Below are positions 8,635 to 18,325 of a stretch of 64,000 nt of DNA, in pieces (the stretch's first letter is position 1; each line of letters starts with the position of its first letter). This DNA comes from Paenisporosarcina macmurdoensis. GTDB taxonomy: Bacteria > Bacillota > Bacilli > Bacillales_A > Planococcaceae. Below the pieces are notes generated by a model. That model was not told where the DNA came from. It was given only the letters and a program-made list of their open reading frames with translations, and searched no databases. Made by a program: the position numbers and the translations under genes. Location of the stretch: NCBI RefSeq assembly GCF_042658845.1, contig NZ_JBHSRI010000004.1, positions 1 through 64,000 of the forward strand, written 5' to 3'.

Positions 8635-10010
8635 AATCTTTATACAGTAAGTTTGTCGTTGTGACATTAGCTATTATGGTGGGTAGTGCGACGCTCGGGT
8701 TTTTACTAGTTAATACATATTATCAGCAACAATTAAAAGAACAAAATGACTTAAAAAACGTAGGGATTGCACAAGAAATGGCTGCGTTCATTGAGAGAAA
8801 TCCAAACGTACCTTTAGAAGAATCACTCGCGGTATTTGGCAGTTCTGGGTATCAACTGTTTTTGGCCAATGCTGCAGGTAACAGTGATTTTTATGGAGGT
8901 CCATTTCGAGAATCGTCTTTACCTACAAGTGCAAAAGAAGCGGTTCTTGATGGAGACATCTATCACGGCATGCGAGATCTGCCAAAAGAAACATTTGTGA
9001 CTGGCTTCTTCTCTAATGAATTGACGAATACAGTGGGTGTCCCTGTTACGTACAAAGATGAACGTTATGCTTTGTTTATTCGACCTAATATTAAGATGTT
9101 ATTTACAGAAGTGCATCTTTTACTTGGTGGGTTGTCAGCAGCCATGCTCATTTTTAGTTTGCTGGCTATGTTAATTGTCGCAAGAAAAATGATTCAACCC
9201 ATTACCTTATTAACGGAAGCCACAAGGAAAATGGCCAACGAACGCTTTGATGAGCCCATCGCCATTTCAAGCAAAGATGAAATTGGACAACTGGCAAAAA
9301 GTTTTCAAATCATGGCTGATCGCTTGAAAGAGACGGATCAAGTCAGAAAAGATTTTATAAGTCATGTATCTCACGATTTTCAGTCACCCTTACAAAACAT
9401 TCAGGGCTATGCTCAACTATTAGCTGACGAGTCTATTACTCAGACTGACAGAACGCATTATGCCGAAATTGTAGAGCTAGAAAGTAAGAGATTATCAGCA
9501 TTAACGAAACAACTGCTGTATTTAACGTCACTTGACCACCAAGCGTATCAACCCACTTTTACAAGGGTCTCGATTAAAGAGCAAATCGAGCGTACGATAC
9601 GTCAGAATGAATGGCGATTCGAAGAACTTCAACTTGATATTCGAATGGACATGCCTGAACTTCAAACTCAAGGCAATCCAGATATGTTAATGCAACTATG
9701 GGACAACCTTATAACGAATGCAGTGAAATATAATCAACCAAACGGCTTTATTCACATCAATGGGTATGAGCTGAACAATGAACTTCACGTAACGATAAAA
9801 GATTCAGGAATCGGTATGACAGTAGAACAAGCTGAAAAAGCCTTTGATCGTTTTTACCGAGCTGATCTGTCTCGCACTCGAGAAAAAGAAGGGACGGGCC
9901 TAGGACTAGCCATTGTCAGTGAAATCGTGAAACGTCACCGTGGTTCCGTGGAAATCGAAAGTGAGCTTGGTGTAGGAACACTTATTCATATCACGCTCCC
10001 GAAACTGTAA
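8631..10010 (+). CDS. Sensor histidine kinase
   Basis: A 459-residue membrane kinase: TM segment at about 7-27, an extracytoplasmic sensor of about 130 residues, a second TM at about 163-184, HAMP, then HisKA with H248 in an unusual box SHDFQSPL (the common form is SHELRTPL), and an HATPase with N, GIGMT and GTGLGLAI boxes. Partner of the overlapping response regulator gene. The ligand cannot be inferred. Confidence 0.92.
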   Translation: MKSLYSKFVVVTLAIMVGSATLGFLLVNTYYQQQLKEQNDLKNVGIAQEMAAFIERNPNVPLEESLAVFGSSGYQLFLANAAGNSDFYGGPFRESSLPTSAKEAVLDGDIYHGMRDLPKETFVTGFFSNELTNTVGVPVTYKDERYALFIRPNIKMLFTEVHLLLGGLSAAMLIFSLLAMLIVARKMIQPITLLTEATRKMANERFDEPIAISSKDEIGQLAKSFQIMADRLKETDQVRKDFISHVSHDFQSPLQNIQGYAQLLADESITQTDRTHYAEIVELESKRLSALTKQLLYLTSLDHQAYQPTFTRVSIKEQIERTIRQNEWRFEELQLDIRMDMPELQTQGNPDMLMQLWDNLITNAVKYNQPNGFIHINGYELNNELHVTIKDSGIGMTVEQAEKAFDRFYRADLSRTREKEGTGLGLAIVSEIVKRHRGSVEIESELGVGTLIHITLPKL

Positions 10011-10084
10011 TACCTTGTTCATATTGGGTTCATCTTCGCGCGGTAAGATGAAGCCATCTTGAAGAAGGAAAGGTGGACATACAC

Positions 10085-10495
10085 ATGCAAGAAAGATGGA
10101 GTATTCGTCTTATTCGAATTGCCGCGATATTTGGTATTATTGGTGCTTATTTAGGTTCACATATGGTGGGGACAGGATCGTACGCGTTTCGGCCGATTCA
10201 TGCACATATCTTAGTAGTAGGATGGTTATCTGTATTTAGTTGGGGCGTATTCTATAAATTATTTGAAGTGAAATATCCGAAGTTGGTCAATGCTCATGCG
10301 TGGTCTGCGATTTTAGGAGCCATTGGATTAACGGCAGGAATGTGGTTCCAAACTATGCAACCACTCGGAATACCTGAAACATTTTCGCTTGTCTTTTATA
10401 TCGTTGGTGGAACCACCTTACTTATTAGCTTTGCCTTGTTTGTAGCCGTGACTTTCTGCATTCAACCTGCGAAGAAAGTTGTAGAGAACAGCTGA
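10085..10495 (+). CDS. Small polytopic membrane protein, haem-oxidase-like
   Basis: A 136-residue protein with four hydrophobic segments and histidines at helix ends (FRPIHAHILVVGWLS and VNAHAWSA). The HAH...GW pattern recalls fragments of haem-copper oxidase subunit I-like or NnrS-like proteins, but I cannot place it firmly. ATG 10085 has AAAGGTGG at a good distance; a GTG four codons earlier overlaps that site. Its TGA overlaps the ATG of the broken MMPL gene, so both were once co-translated downstream of the two-component pair. Confidence 0.6.
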   Translation: MQERWSIRLIRIAAIFGIIGAYLGSHMVGTGSYAFRPIHAHILVVGWLSVFSWGVFYKLFEVKYPKLVNAHAWSAILGAIGLTAGMWFQTMQPLGIPETFSLVFYIVGGTTLLISFALFVAVTFCIQPAKKVVENS

Positions 10496-11074
10496 TGAAA
10501 AACATGTGGAAAGAGAAAAAATCAGCTGCTATCGTCCTTGGCGTTTGGCTTATGATCTTGACTGTTTGAACGATATCAGCCCCATCTGCAAAAGAAGTGA
10601 CATCTCCTTAAGAAAATGGAGGTCTTCCTGCAACAGCGAGATCAGTCGTTGCAAAAAAAGCACTAGAAGACGCTTTTCCATCACAAAAAGGCATTCTCTT
10701 ATTCATTGTATTCAAGCAAGATGCCCCATTTTCAGATGATGACATCAATCACTTAGCTTCTGAAGTGGAAAAACAAGCAAATGCCCAGTTAGCAACGTCG
10801 ATTCCTCTATCCCAAATGACCTCACAAGCAAGGCAGTCATTTGTGTCAGATACTGGATCGACTTTTTTTATGCCCATTTTATTCAATGAATCCTTAGAAT
10901 CGAATGAAATTCATGAAGAAGTCGTGACTAGCTGCAACGTTTGCTGTGTTAATTACTCAACCCGTCCTTGAATTGCAATTGTTCGGATTTACAGTGGCTT
11001 TTGGTGTGCTAATCGATACGTTCATTGTACGTCCCATGTTATTACCAGCGTTATTGACCATTCAAAAAAGATGA
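10495..11074 (+). pseudogene. Decayed MMPL/RND-family transporter
   Basis: Remnant of a membrane exporter that would normally exceed 700 residues. The frame starts MKNMWKEKKSAAIVLGVW, hits a TGA (10567-10569) and a TAA (10612-10614), then resumes with ENGGLPATARSV and reads on through SQKGILLFIVF. After about residue 140 the frame shifts and only the last family block remains, LITQPVLELQLFGF followed by GVLIDTFIVRPMLLPAL, typical of the MMPL C terminus. So there are two stops, a frameshift and a large internal deletion of most helices. The rest of the neighbourhood is intact, so the loss is specific to this gene. Confidence 0.85.
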
Positions 11075-11111
11075 ATTTAGTATGTTTTTTTAATCATTTA
11101 ATTAAAAAGAT

Positions 11112-11135
11112 GTTTCCCAAGTACTCTGTTGGTAA
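11112..11135 (+). promoter_or_regulatory. Possible sigma-B-type promoter of the catalase gene
   Basis: GTTTCC, 12 bases, TGGTAA, compared with the sigma-B pattern GTTTAA-N12-15-GGGTAT. Two mismatches in the -35 and about one in the -10 make it weak, but the family precedent (sigma-B control of Bacillus katE) and position support it. Confidence 0.3.
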
Positions 11136-11179
11136 AGGATGGGAGGAGAGGGTTAAAGAATCTAAGGAGGCATCATTAA

Positions 11180-13171
11180 ATGGTGAAAAATAAGAAAGAT
11201 GAACAGCTAGAGCAATTTCGTGTAGATGACCGCAATCAAAAGATGACGACGAACCAAGGCGTAAAAGTTTCAGAAGATGAGTTTTCCTTAAAAGCGGGTC
11301 TTCGAGGACCTACATTATTAGAGGATTTTCATTTTCGTGAAAAAATGACTCATTTTGATCACGAAAGAATTCCAGAACGTGTTGTCCATGCGAGAGGATT
11401 CGCAGCACATGGTGAATTTGAATTGTATGAATCAATGGAGCGGTACACAAAAGCAAGTTTCCTATGTGATACGTCCATAAAGACACCTGTATTTGTGCGC
11501 TTTTCAACCGTGGTTGGATCTAGAGGTTCAGCTGAAACAGTTCGTGATGTACGAGGATTTGCAACGAAATTTTATACACAAGAGGGAAATTATGATTTAG
11601 TTGGAAACAACATTCCAGTATTTTTTATACAAGACGCGATAAAATTTCCGGATCTAGTACATGCAATAAAGCCAGAACCACACAATGAAATTCCTCAAGC
11701 ATCAAGTGCTCATGATACGTTTTGGGATTTTCTTGTGAACAATCAAGAAGCTTCGCATATGGTCATGTGGCTGATGTCCGATCGAGCGATTCCTCGAAGT
11801 TTTCGTATGATGGAAGGATTCGGTGTGCATTCCTTCCGTTTTGTAAATGAACAAGGTGTAGCCCATTTTGTGAAATTTCATTGGAAGCCATTGTTGGGAG
11901 CGCATTCTTTAGTATGGGATGAAGCCCAAAAAATTAGCGGGAAAGATCCTGATTTCCATCGACGTGATTTATATGATGCAATTGAAAAAGGTGATTTCGC
12001 AGAATATGAATTAGGTGTTCAAATACTAGCAGAAGAAGATGAGTTTACATTTGATTTCGATGTATTAGATGCCACAAAAATATGGCCGGAAGAAGATGTG
12101 CCAGTCAAACTTATTGGGAAAATGACGCTTAATCGCAATGTGGATAATGTCTTTGCTGAAACTGAACAAGTAGCGTTCCATGCAGGGAATGTTGTTCCAG
12201 GAATCGATTTTACAAATGACCCTCTATTACAAGGTCGTTTATTCTCTTATACCGATACTCAATTGATTCGATTAGGCGGTCCGAACTTCCATGAACTGCC
12301 GATTAATCGCCCGGTCTGTCCTTTCAATAACAATCAACGTGATGGCTACGGCCGCATGACCATTAATAAAGGCCCTGTTAGTTACCATAAAAATTCCCTA
12401 GCGGATAACACACCTGCGACTTCAAGTGCTGAAGAAGGCGGATTTGAGCATTATCAAGAGAAGATCGAAGGACGAAAAATTCGTAATCGAAGTGATAGCT
12501 TTAGAGACCATTTTTCCCAAGCGACGTTGTTTTGGAATAGTATGAGTGATGCGGAAAAAACGCATATTACAGACGCATTCATTTTTGAAGTTGGAAAAGT
12601 AAAGAGTCAATCGGTTAAACAGCAGGTGGTCGATACGATAGCTAATATTAATGTAGATTTAGCGAAGGTGATTGCAGATTCCATCGGTACCAAACCGCCT
12701 ACAGGGAATGGTTCTGATGTGACGAAAGCTTCTCCTGCACTTAGTCAAGAAAATATGGTGAAGAAACCTAATACACGAAAAGTTGGCGTAATTGCGAGTA
12801 GAGCCGGAGACATGAATGAGCTTCAAAACACGGTACAGGAGTTAAAAGAGGCTATGTTAAATGTCGAGATTATTAGTGATAAACTCGGGTCAATCGGGGA
12901 GCTACCAATTGACCATACATTTTTAACTACAGATCCCGTATTGTTTGATGCGATTTTTGTAGCGAGTATGAGCGAAGACAAGAAATTTAAAAAAGAAAGT
13001 GATCGTTACGTGATGGAAGCATTTAATCACTTTAAAGCAATTGGTGCATCTTCTAGCGCAACAGCTATCCTTGTTGGAAAAGAAGGGAGTCCTGGTGTTG
13101 TAAATAGCGGAGAAGGAACAGCCTTTGTCGATGCTGTTACAGCACACCGTCACTGGACTCGTGAAGTTTAA
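11180..13171 (+). CDS. katE: Large-subunit catalase KatE
   Basis: A 663-residue clade II (HPII-type) catalase that disproportionates hydrogen peroxide. Active-site H70 (RVVHARG), the distal asparagine in VGNNIPVFF (about 143) and the haem tyrosine in RLFSYTDTQL (about 355) are present. The last ~150 residues form the flavodoxin/GATase-like domain that distinguishes large-subunit catalases from the ~480-residue type. Ribosome site AAGGAGG. Stands alone and ends at its own terminator. Confidence 0.95.
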   Translation: MVKNKKDEQLEQFRVDDRNQKMTTNQGVKVSEDEFSLKAGLRGPTLLEDFHFREKMTHFDHERIPERVVHARGFAAHGEFELYESMERYTKASFLCDTSIKTPVFVRFSTVVGSRGSAETVRDVRGFATKFYTQEGNYDLVGNNIPVFFIQDAIKFPDLVHAIKPEPHNEIPQASSAHDTFWDFLVNNQEASHMVMWLMSDRAIPRSFRMMEGFGVHSFRFVNEQGVAHFVKFHWKPLLGAHSLVWDEAQKISGKDPDFHRRDLYDAIEKGDFAEYELGVQILAEEDEFTFDFDVLDATKIWPEEDVPVKLIGKMTLNRNVDNVFAETEQVAFHAGNVVPGIDFTNDPLLQGRLFSYTDTQLIRLGGPNFHELPINRPVCPFNNNQRDGYGRMTINKGPVSYHKNSLADNTPATSSAEEGGFEHYQEKIEGRKIRNRSDSFRDHFSQATLFWNSMSDAEKTHITDAFIFEVGKVKSQSVKQQVVDTIANINVDLAKVIADSIGTKPPTGNGSDVTKASPALSQENMVKKPNTRKVGVIASRAGDMNELQNTVQELKEAMLNVEIISDKLGSIGELPIDHTFLTTDPVLFDAIFVASMSEDKKFKKESDRYVMEAFNHFKAIGASSSATAILVGKEGSPGVVNSGEGTAFVDAVTAHRHWTREV

Positions 13172-13179
13172 ATAGTTGG

Positions 13180-13214
13180 AATGAGGGGCTCACAACAGAG
13201 CTCCTCATTTTCAT
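13180..13214 (+). terminator. Terminator of katE
   Basis: Stem AATGAGGGGCTC / GAGCTCCTCATT with one G-U pair, followed by TTT, starting 9 bases after the katE stop. Confidence 0.85.
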
Positions 13215-13297
13215 AATTTAGATGATGAAATAGTAGTTTTTGATCCACAGTGACCCAAAAACCCAGTCAAAATAGTGTGTATTTCTAAATTTTGATG

Positions 13298-13402
13298 TTT
13301 AGTTGTAAAATTTGCTTATTTAGTTGTAAAAATGAGGAGTTTAGTTGTAATTTTGAACGGTTTAGTTGTAAAAATCACTTGTTTAGTTGTAAAAGTAAAA
13401 AA
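13298..13402. repeat. 21-bp tandem array B (5 units)
   Basis: Five exact 21-bp units, each opening with TTTAGTTGTAA followed by ten bases that differ from unit to unit. It lies between the convergent katE and YtkA genes, outside both terminators. The constant-plus-variable design matches the other arrays in the window. Confidence 0.9.
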
Positions 13403-13456
13403 ATGTAAAATGTGAAGCCTTCAAAATCAACGGCATCCTTTAACATAGCCAATCAA

Positions 13457-13503
13457 AAAAGGGTTATCCGTGAGTGACTAGCACTCTTGGATAACCCTTT
13501 TTA
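13457..13503. terminator. Bidirectional terminator (YtkA lipoprotein)
   Basis: AAAAGGGTTATCC / GGATAACCCTTTT inverted repeat with T or A runs on both sides, immediately after the stop of the leftward lipoprotein gene. Confidence 0.9.
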
Positions 13504-13506
13504 TAG

Positions 13507-14268
13507 TTACTTAACGGTATAAGTCTTTTTCACGTGGTTGTGCAAGTCGTCACCTTTTGTCACATGCACTTCAATTTCGTAAGTGCCTGTTTCAGTAAAT
13601 GTGAATTCTGTTTGATAGACACCCGCTTTTTCTTCGGGTGCTTCCAGCCACGTATGATGTTCTGCATCGCTTCGTTTAATGTCGTATTGTACACGTGCAC
13701 CTTCAAGTGGTTCGTCATCTAGTGAGACATCTGCTACTAACATGATTGCTTCACCAACAGTCGTCGTGCCTTCCTTAAAGTCAATGGTTACTCCATCTGC
13801 GTGATGATTCTCACCCGATGTTGCATGTTTGACTGGCGCTGCGCTATCAGGTACACTCGCGGCTTCTTCGCCACCTGTAATAGATATTTGTTTCGTTGGC
13901 ATGGTATGCATAGAGCGAGCCGTTACATGTGACGTAATATCATAGGTGCCATTCGTTTCAAATGTATAGTCAATGGTATATAGCTTATCTTCGTTTAATG
14001 AGCCATCCAGCATCTCTTTTTCGCCAGAACTTAAGTTGAGAACTTCAAACTTCACTTCGTCCGCATCTTCAACGATTTCCTCACCTTGTGTTACAGCTGC
14101 AGTAAAGGTTACTGCTTCACCTGCTGTAGCTGTTTCAGGAACCGTTAAATCCACTTCCAACATTTCAGGCACTTCATCTGCCGTAGTTGCATCATGTTCT
14201 TCCTTTGTCCCGCAAGCACTAAGAGTAAGAACGGTAAGAATCGAGCCAATTGCCAAAAATCGTTTCAT
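13507..14268 (-). CDS. Lipoprotein with two YtkA/FixH-like domains
   Basis: A 253-residue secreted lipoprotein: signal peptide with lipobox LSAC (Cys 19), then two repeated beta-sandwich modules of about 100 residues (about 35-135 and 155-253). Each ends in the family pattern of G-Y or G-T-Y plus a histidine-rich strand (ITSHVTARSMHTMP and IEVHVTKGDDLHNHV). YtkA-like domains are linked to metal or redox cofactor delivery in some proteins, but the role here is unknown. The His/Met-rich pieces would suit copper handling; that is inference. Confidence 0.75.
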   Translation of the reverse strand: MKRFLAIGSILTVLTLSACGTKEEHDATTADEVPEMLEVDLTVPETATAGEAVTFTAAVTQGEEIVEDADEVKFEVLNLSSGEKEMLDGSLNEDKLYTIDYTFETNGTYDITSHVTARSMHTMPTKQISITGGEEAASVPDSAAPVKHATSGENHHADGVTIDFKEGTTTVGEAIMLVADVSLDDEPLEGARVQYDIKRSDAEHHTWLEAPEEKAGVYQTEFTFTETGTYEIEVHVTKGDDLHNHVKKTYTVK

Positions 14269-14446
14269 TTGTCATGCTCCTCGTATTCGTTGTGTGATGC
14301 CATTGTATCAAATAATTACGGAAACAGCTGTGACAGAACTCGTAACGAGTATGGCCATGGAAGCGTATTTCATTAATTTGACATGAAACACATAGGGGTA
14401 TAATGCTGTTGTTATATTCATGATCCTAAAAATGGATGGACAAATA

Positions 14447-15010
14447 CTACAAACGTTTCACCATGTGATGAAATGACCCACCGTAGATTTCCCAAGGTTC
14501 TGCTACGTGATAGCCGACACGTTCATATAAACGAATGGCCGCTTCTTTTTCAAGTTCTACATTGAGTGCGACTTTAGAGAAGCCAGCTTCACGAGCAACT
14601 GCTTCAGCTTGAGCCAGTAATAAACTACCGATGCCTTGTCCTCGGAATGCAGGATTAACGCAGACGGTATCGATATAGTATTCATCAATACGTGCTTCAG
14701 GTGGAATGACGATGTTGTCACCCGTTTTATTGCGTAACCAAGTGACTAAACTGGCATCTAACTGAATGGCATCTAGCCCAGAATAGAGCACCATCACACC
14801 CATGATTTCATTATCTTTTTCTGCAATACAAGTCGATAGATAAGAATGACGATTATCGTCGCGTTTAAATAATTGAATGAGTTCATCCTCTACGGCAGTG
14901 ACATCGGTTTCACCCGTCATTTGTTCAGCGATGTTGCCGATTGCATCAATGATAAGAGGGACGGCAACTGATGCATCTGAAGGTCTTGCTTTTCGTATAT
15001 GTATATTCAT
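14447..15010 (-). CDS. GNAT family N-acetyltransferase
   Basis: A 187-residue acetyltransferase. The acetyl-CoA pyrophosphate-binding loop is visible as RGQGIGSLLL, preceded by the strand IDTVCVNPAF and followed by VALNVELEKEAAIRLYERVGY. The ATG at 15010 has AAGGAG; the frame extends further upstream without a site. Substrate unknown. Divergent from the PfkB kinase gene. Confidence 0.85.
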   Translation of the reverse strand: MNIHIRKARPSDASVAVPLIIDAIGNIAEQMTGETDVTAVEDELIQLFKRDDNRHSYLSTCIAEKDNEIMGVMVLYSGLDAIQLDASLVTWLRNKTGDNIVIPPEARIDEYYIDTVCVNPAFRGQGIGSLLLAQAEAVAREAGFSKVALNVELEKEAAIRLYERVGYHVAEPWEIYGGSFHHMVKRL

Positions 15011-15112
15011 GTCGATCAACTCCTTGTAGCCACTATACCAAAAAAATATTGAAGTTCCATCTATGGCGCGCTTCATGGTAATCTAGAACTACTAAAATAG
15101 AGGAGGATGGTT

Positions 15113-16054
15113 ATGGTTCAATCAAATAAAACCCACGTCCTCACTTACGGGGATGCCTTTGTCGACTACATTGCCGACAATACAACCAATTCGTCATTTT
15201 CAATGTTTTTAGGTGGCGCTACGGTAAATGTCGCAGTTGGAGTAGCCAGATTAGGTGTGCCGTCCGCTTTTATTACCATTACGGGGGATGACACAACTTC
15301 TGAATTTGTACGAGGAGAACTTAAAAAGGAAGACGTTATTATGGATTATGCAAAACTTGAGCCCGAAAAGCGGGTGAGTGGCGTATATGTTCATTTAACA
15401 GAAGACCATGATCGCATTTTTCATCGATATATCGATGATGCACCCGATATTCAAGTAGCCGTTCACGACTTGAAAGAAGAAGCATTTCAAAAAGCCTCCA
15501 TTCTCAATTTGTGTTCAGGAACCATGTTTCAACCGACAGCGCTTGAAACTTCTCGAAAAGCAGTAGAATATGCGAAGAAGCATAATGCTTTGTTTTCCTT
15601 CGATACAAATATTCGTCCATTGCGTTGGAAAAGTGAAGCGGAGTGCCGGGAAACGATTTCCTCGTTTTTCAAGGATGCCGATTTATTGAAATTCACAGAA
15701 GAAGAGCTGACGTTTTTAACTGAAACGCAGTCAGTAGAAGAAGGACTCGCAAAGATTGCACATTTGGACGTTCCAGTTATCTTGATTACAGCAGGAGCAG
15801 ACGGTACTTACGCCGTGTTAAATAAACAACTTCAACATGTTCCTGTAGAACCCGTCGTTGCTGTTGATACGACAGGAGCGGGCGATGCTTTTATGGCGGG
15901 CGTTTTGCGTTATGTACATTTAAATGGTTTGCCTACAACAATGGAATCGTTAGTTCGTTGTACAGCATTTGCGAATCATCTAGGAGCCCTTGCAGCGACA
16001 AAAGCGGGTGCATTAACGGCCTTGCCGAGACTGAGTGAATTGAAGGTAACTTAA
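15113..16054 (+). CDS. PfkB-family carbohydrate kinase, probable fructokinase
   Basis: A 313-residue sugar kinase. It shows the N-terminal GDAFVD and GGATVNVAVGVARLG blocks and the C-terminal anion hole and catalytic Asp in DTTGAGDAFMAG. Family members phosphorylate fructose, ribose, 2-keto-3-deoxygluconate or nucleosides; fructokinase is the likeliest but not proven. AGGAGG six bases before ATG 15113 decides the start; an ATG at 15107 abuts the ribosome site. It stands alone with a bidirectional terminator. Confidence 0.85.
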   Translation: MVQSNKTHVLTYGDAFVDYIADNTTNSSFSMFLGGATVNVAVGVARLGVPSAFITITGDDTTSEFVRGELKKEDVIMDYAKLEPEKRVSGVYVHLTEDHDRIFHRYIDDAPDIQVAVHDLKEEAFQKASILNLCSGTMFQPTALETSRKAVEYAKKHNALFSFDTNIRPLRWKSEAECRETISSFFKDADLLKFTEEELTFLTETQSVEEGLAKIAHLDVPVILITAGADGTYAVLNKQLQHVPVEPVVAVDTTGAGDAFMAGVLRYVHLNGLPTTMESLVRCTAFANHLGALAATKAGALTALPRLSELKVT

Positions 16055-16095
16055 AAACTCGCCCGTTGACTGTGCTGTCAGCGGGCGAGTTTTTA
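16054..16095. terminator. Bidirectional terminator between pfkB-like gene and ykoC
   Basis: AAAAACTCGCCCG / CGGGCGAGTTTTT serves both convergent transcription units. Confidence 0.92.
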
Positions 16096-16098
16096 ATG

Positions 16099-16860
16099 TT
16101 ACCGTAACAAATATCCCGCTACGCTACTTCCTATTAACAACGCAACCATGATGGCTGCGAGTAACCAATCACGGCCGTTTATGAAAATTGGTTCGTAATA
16201 CGTCGAACGTCGCTCGCCCGTAAAGCCTCGAGCTTCCATGGCAAATGCAGATCGTTCGGCACGACGAACAGCTCCTGCAAGTAACGGAATTAACAATCTC
16301 CGCAAACCTAGTAATCGTTGCCAGACGTACTTTTCTTCTCCAATTCCCCGCAATCGGTGTGCATGACGAATGTGAATGAATTCCTCCTTCACGACGGGTA
16401 AAAACTGATAGCCAACCATCACCCCATAGGCAAGTTTTGGAGACAGGCGCAACTGTTGCATGAGACTCATGACAAATTTAACTGGCTCCGTGGTTAATGC
16501 AAACAACAAGGACATCGATGAAAAAGCGAAGACACGGAACGCTAATGATAACGCTGTATTCCACTGAGTATGTGTCACTTCAAATCCTCTCCATGACCAG
16601 ATGACATGGCCACTTGTATCAGCGGCAAAAAGCAAAGTAGTCCATAAATAACCGAAGGCAGTAAAGGCGATGGGGATCATGAACAAAGACCAGACTTTCC
16701 AATTCACTCGACTAAATAATAGTTGAAGAAGGATAACCCCCAGGAAGAATAATAAAGGGGTCCATGGATTGAAAAACCACGCTAGAGTCAACATGGAAAC
16801 TAGAACTAAAATAAATTTTAGGCTAGGATTCATTTCGTGTAACCATGTGCGACTAGACAT
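16099..16860 (-). CDS. ykoC: ECF transporter T component YkoC
   Basis: A 253-residue EcfT-type transmembrane coupling protein with about five hydrophobic segments and the coupling-helix motifs RRAERSAFAMEARGF and a second Ala-Arg-Gly style helix nearby. It links the substrate-binding YkoE to the double ATPase YkoD. ATG 16860 has GGAG nine bases upstream; it overlaps the end of ykoD. Fourth and last gene of the ykoFEDC operon, ending at the shared terminator. Confidence 0.9.
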   Translation of the reverse strand: MSSRTWLHEMNPSLKFILVLVSMLTLAWFFNPWTPLLFFLGVILLQLLFSRVNWKVWSLFMIPIAFTAFGYLWTTLLFAADTSGHVIWSWRGFEVTHTQWNTALSLAFRVFAFSSMSLLFALTTEPVKFVMSLMQQLRLSPKLAYGVMVGYQFLPVVKEEFIHIRHAHRLRGIGEEKYVWQRLLGLRRLLIPLLAGAVRRAERSAFAMEARGFTGERRSTYYEPIFINGRDWLLAAIMVALLIGSSVAGYLLR

Positions 16861-18325
16861 GTGAACACGCTCCAATCGGTGCTACTAGTTGATGTTTTTC
16901 TAATACTTGCTCCAGCTGCCACAACACATCATTGTCAAACCACCCAGTCAATTGCCCATCTTTAATTAACAAAATAGTGTCAGCAATGGCTGCTGCAAAG
17001 GTCATATCATGGGTTACGATTAAAATCGCAAATCCTTCTTTTGCGCGAGCATCGATTAAATGAAACAATTCTTTAAGAGCCGCTTCATCTTGTCCAGAAG
17101 TAGGTTCATCCAGCAAAAGCACAGGTCTTTTATCTGCAAGCATCGCCCCAATGGCCACGCGCCGCTTTTGCCCATGGCTGACTGAGAAAGGGTGAGCTTG
17201 CTCTATTTCGTTCAATCGTAAACGACCCATAAGGTCAGAGATCTCTTCTTCATTTGTGTTATTCGAAAATCGGATTTCTTCTCTTACACTTTGTGCGACA
17301 AATAACTGTTCAGGTGATTGTGGAACATAACCCGGAAGCATGTTGCCACTTTTTATCATGCCCTGTGATTTTTTTAAAATGCCACATATGGTTTTTAAAA
17401 GAGTAGACTTGCCGCTGCCATTTGGACCTGCAAGTACGGCGATTTCTCCTCGTTGTAAATGAAATGAAATGTCCTTCAATAACTGTTTACCTTTCACATG
17501 TACATGTATGTTTCTAGCTGCAAAAGCTACTTCTTCTTGAATAGCCGAAACGCGTTTAGGATAGGACATGCTAGACCTTACTGGATTCACTTCGATTGGG
17601 AGGTCTCCTGATGCATGGACGTGAATGGCACGATCAAAAAAAGTTCCCCATAGATCAAGTTGGTGCTCGACGGCGATAATAGTTAATGGATATGGCCATT
17701 TCAAGGTATCGAGCCACTCCACAAATTGTTGTGCAGTTAGCGGGTCTAGATGGGCAAGTGGTTCATCGAGTAACAACACTTCTGGTTGCATGAGAATCGC
17801 GCACGCTGTTGCCACGCGTTGTTTCATTCCCCCAGAAAGAGTTTGTATGGTCGTTTTACGGAATGCTGTAAGTCCCGTCATTTCAAGAGTTTCCATGATG
17901 CGGGTCTCCATTTCTGGTCGACGAACATGCAAGTTTTCTAATGTGAAAGCCATTTCCTGTTCAACTGTGGGCATACAGAACTGTGTATCTGGATCTTGAA
18001 ACACAGTAGCAATACGGTGGTTGATTTCACCAGGTGCAAAACTTGCAGCATCACGTTGCCAAAGTGTGATTGAACCTTCAAGGTCACCATCGCAATTGTC
18101 AGGATACAAGCGATTCATTAAATACAATAAGGTGCTTTTCCCGCATCCACTTGGACCATATAAAGCGACACGTTCACCAGCTCGAATGGAGAATGAAATG
18201 TTTCTGAAAACGGGAGATTCATCGTCTGGAAATTGAAAAGTAACACCTTTAAAATCAATGATTACCGGAGTTTCTTGAGTTATAACATTTGTTTTTGTGA
18301 GAAGGGAATTAACCAATAACCTCAC
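16853..18325 (-). CDS. ykoD: Double ABC ATPase YkoD (thiamine precursor ECF)
   Basis: A 490-residue protein with two complete ABC ATPase domains: Walker A YGPSGCGKST (about 55-64) and GPNGSGKST (about 300-308), signatures LSGGMKQR and VSHGQKRR, and Walker B LLLDEPLAHLD and LLLDEPTSGQD. One polypeptide therefore supplies both ATPases of the ECF transporter. The second signature VSHGQ departs from LSGGQ. The start is uncertain: GTG 18325 is the longest, but TTG 18316 lies closer to GGTGAGG. Overlaps the end of ykoE. Confidence 0.9.
   Translation of the reverse strand: MRLLVNSLLTKTNVITQETPVIIDFKGVTFQFPDDESPVFRNISFSIRAGERVALYGPSGCGKSTLLYLMNRLYPDNCDGDLEGSITLWQRDAASFAPGEINHRIATVFQDPDTQFCMPTVEQEMAFTLENLHVRRPEMETRIMETLEMTGLTAFRKTTIQTLSGGMKQRVATACAILMQPEVLLLDEPLAHLDPLTAQQFVEWLDTLKWPYPLTIIAVEHQLDLWGTFFDRAIHVHASGDLPIEVNPVRSSMSYPKRVSAIQEEVAFAARNIHVHVKGKQLLKDISFHLQRGEIAVLAGPNGSGKSTLLKTICGILKKSQGMIKSGNMLPGYVPQSPEQLFVAQSVREEIRFSNNTNEEEISDLMGRLRLNEIEQAHPFSVSHGQKRRVAIGAMLADKRPVLLLDEPTSGQDEAALKELFHLIDARAKEGFAILIVTHDMTFAAAIADTILLIKDGQLTGWFDNDVLWQLEQVLEKHQLVAPIGACSHV

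Noticed and set aside
11085..11165. Strong sigma-B promoter of katE
   Set aside because: Only a weak match could be found (listed at low confidence); it should not be treated as established.
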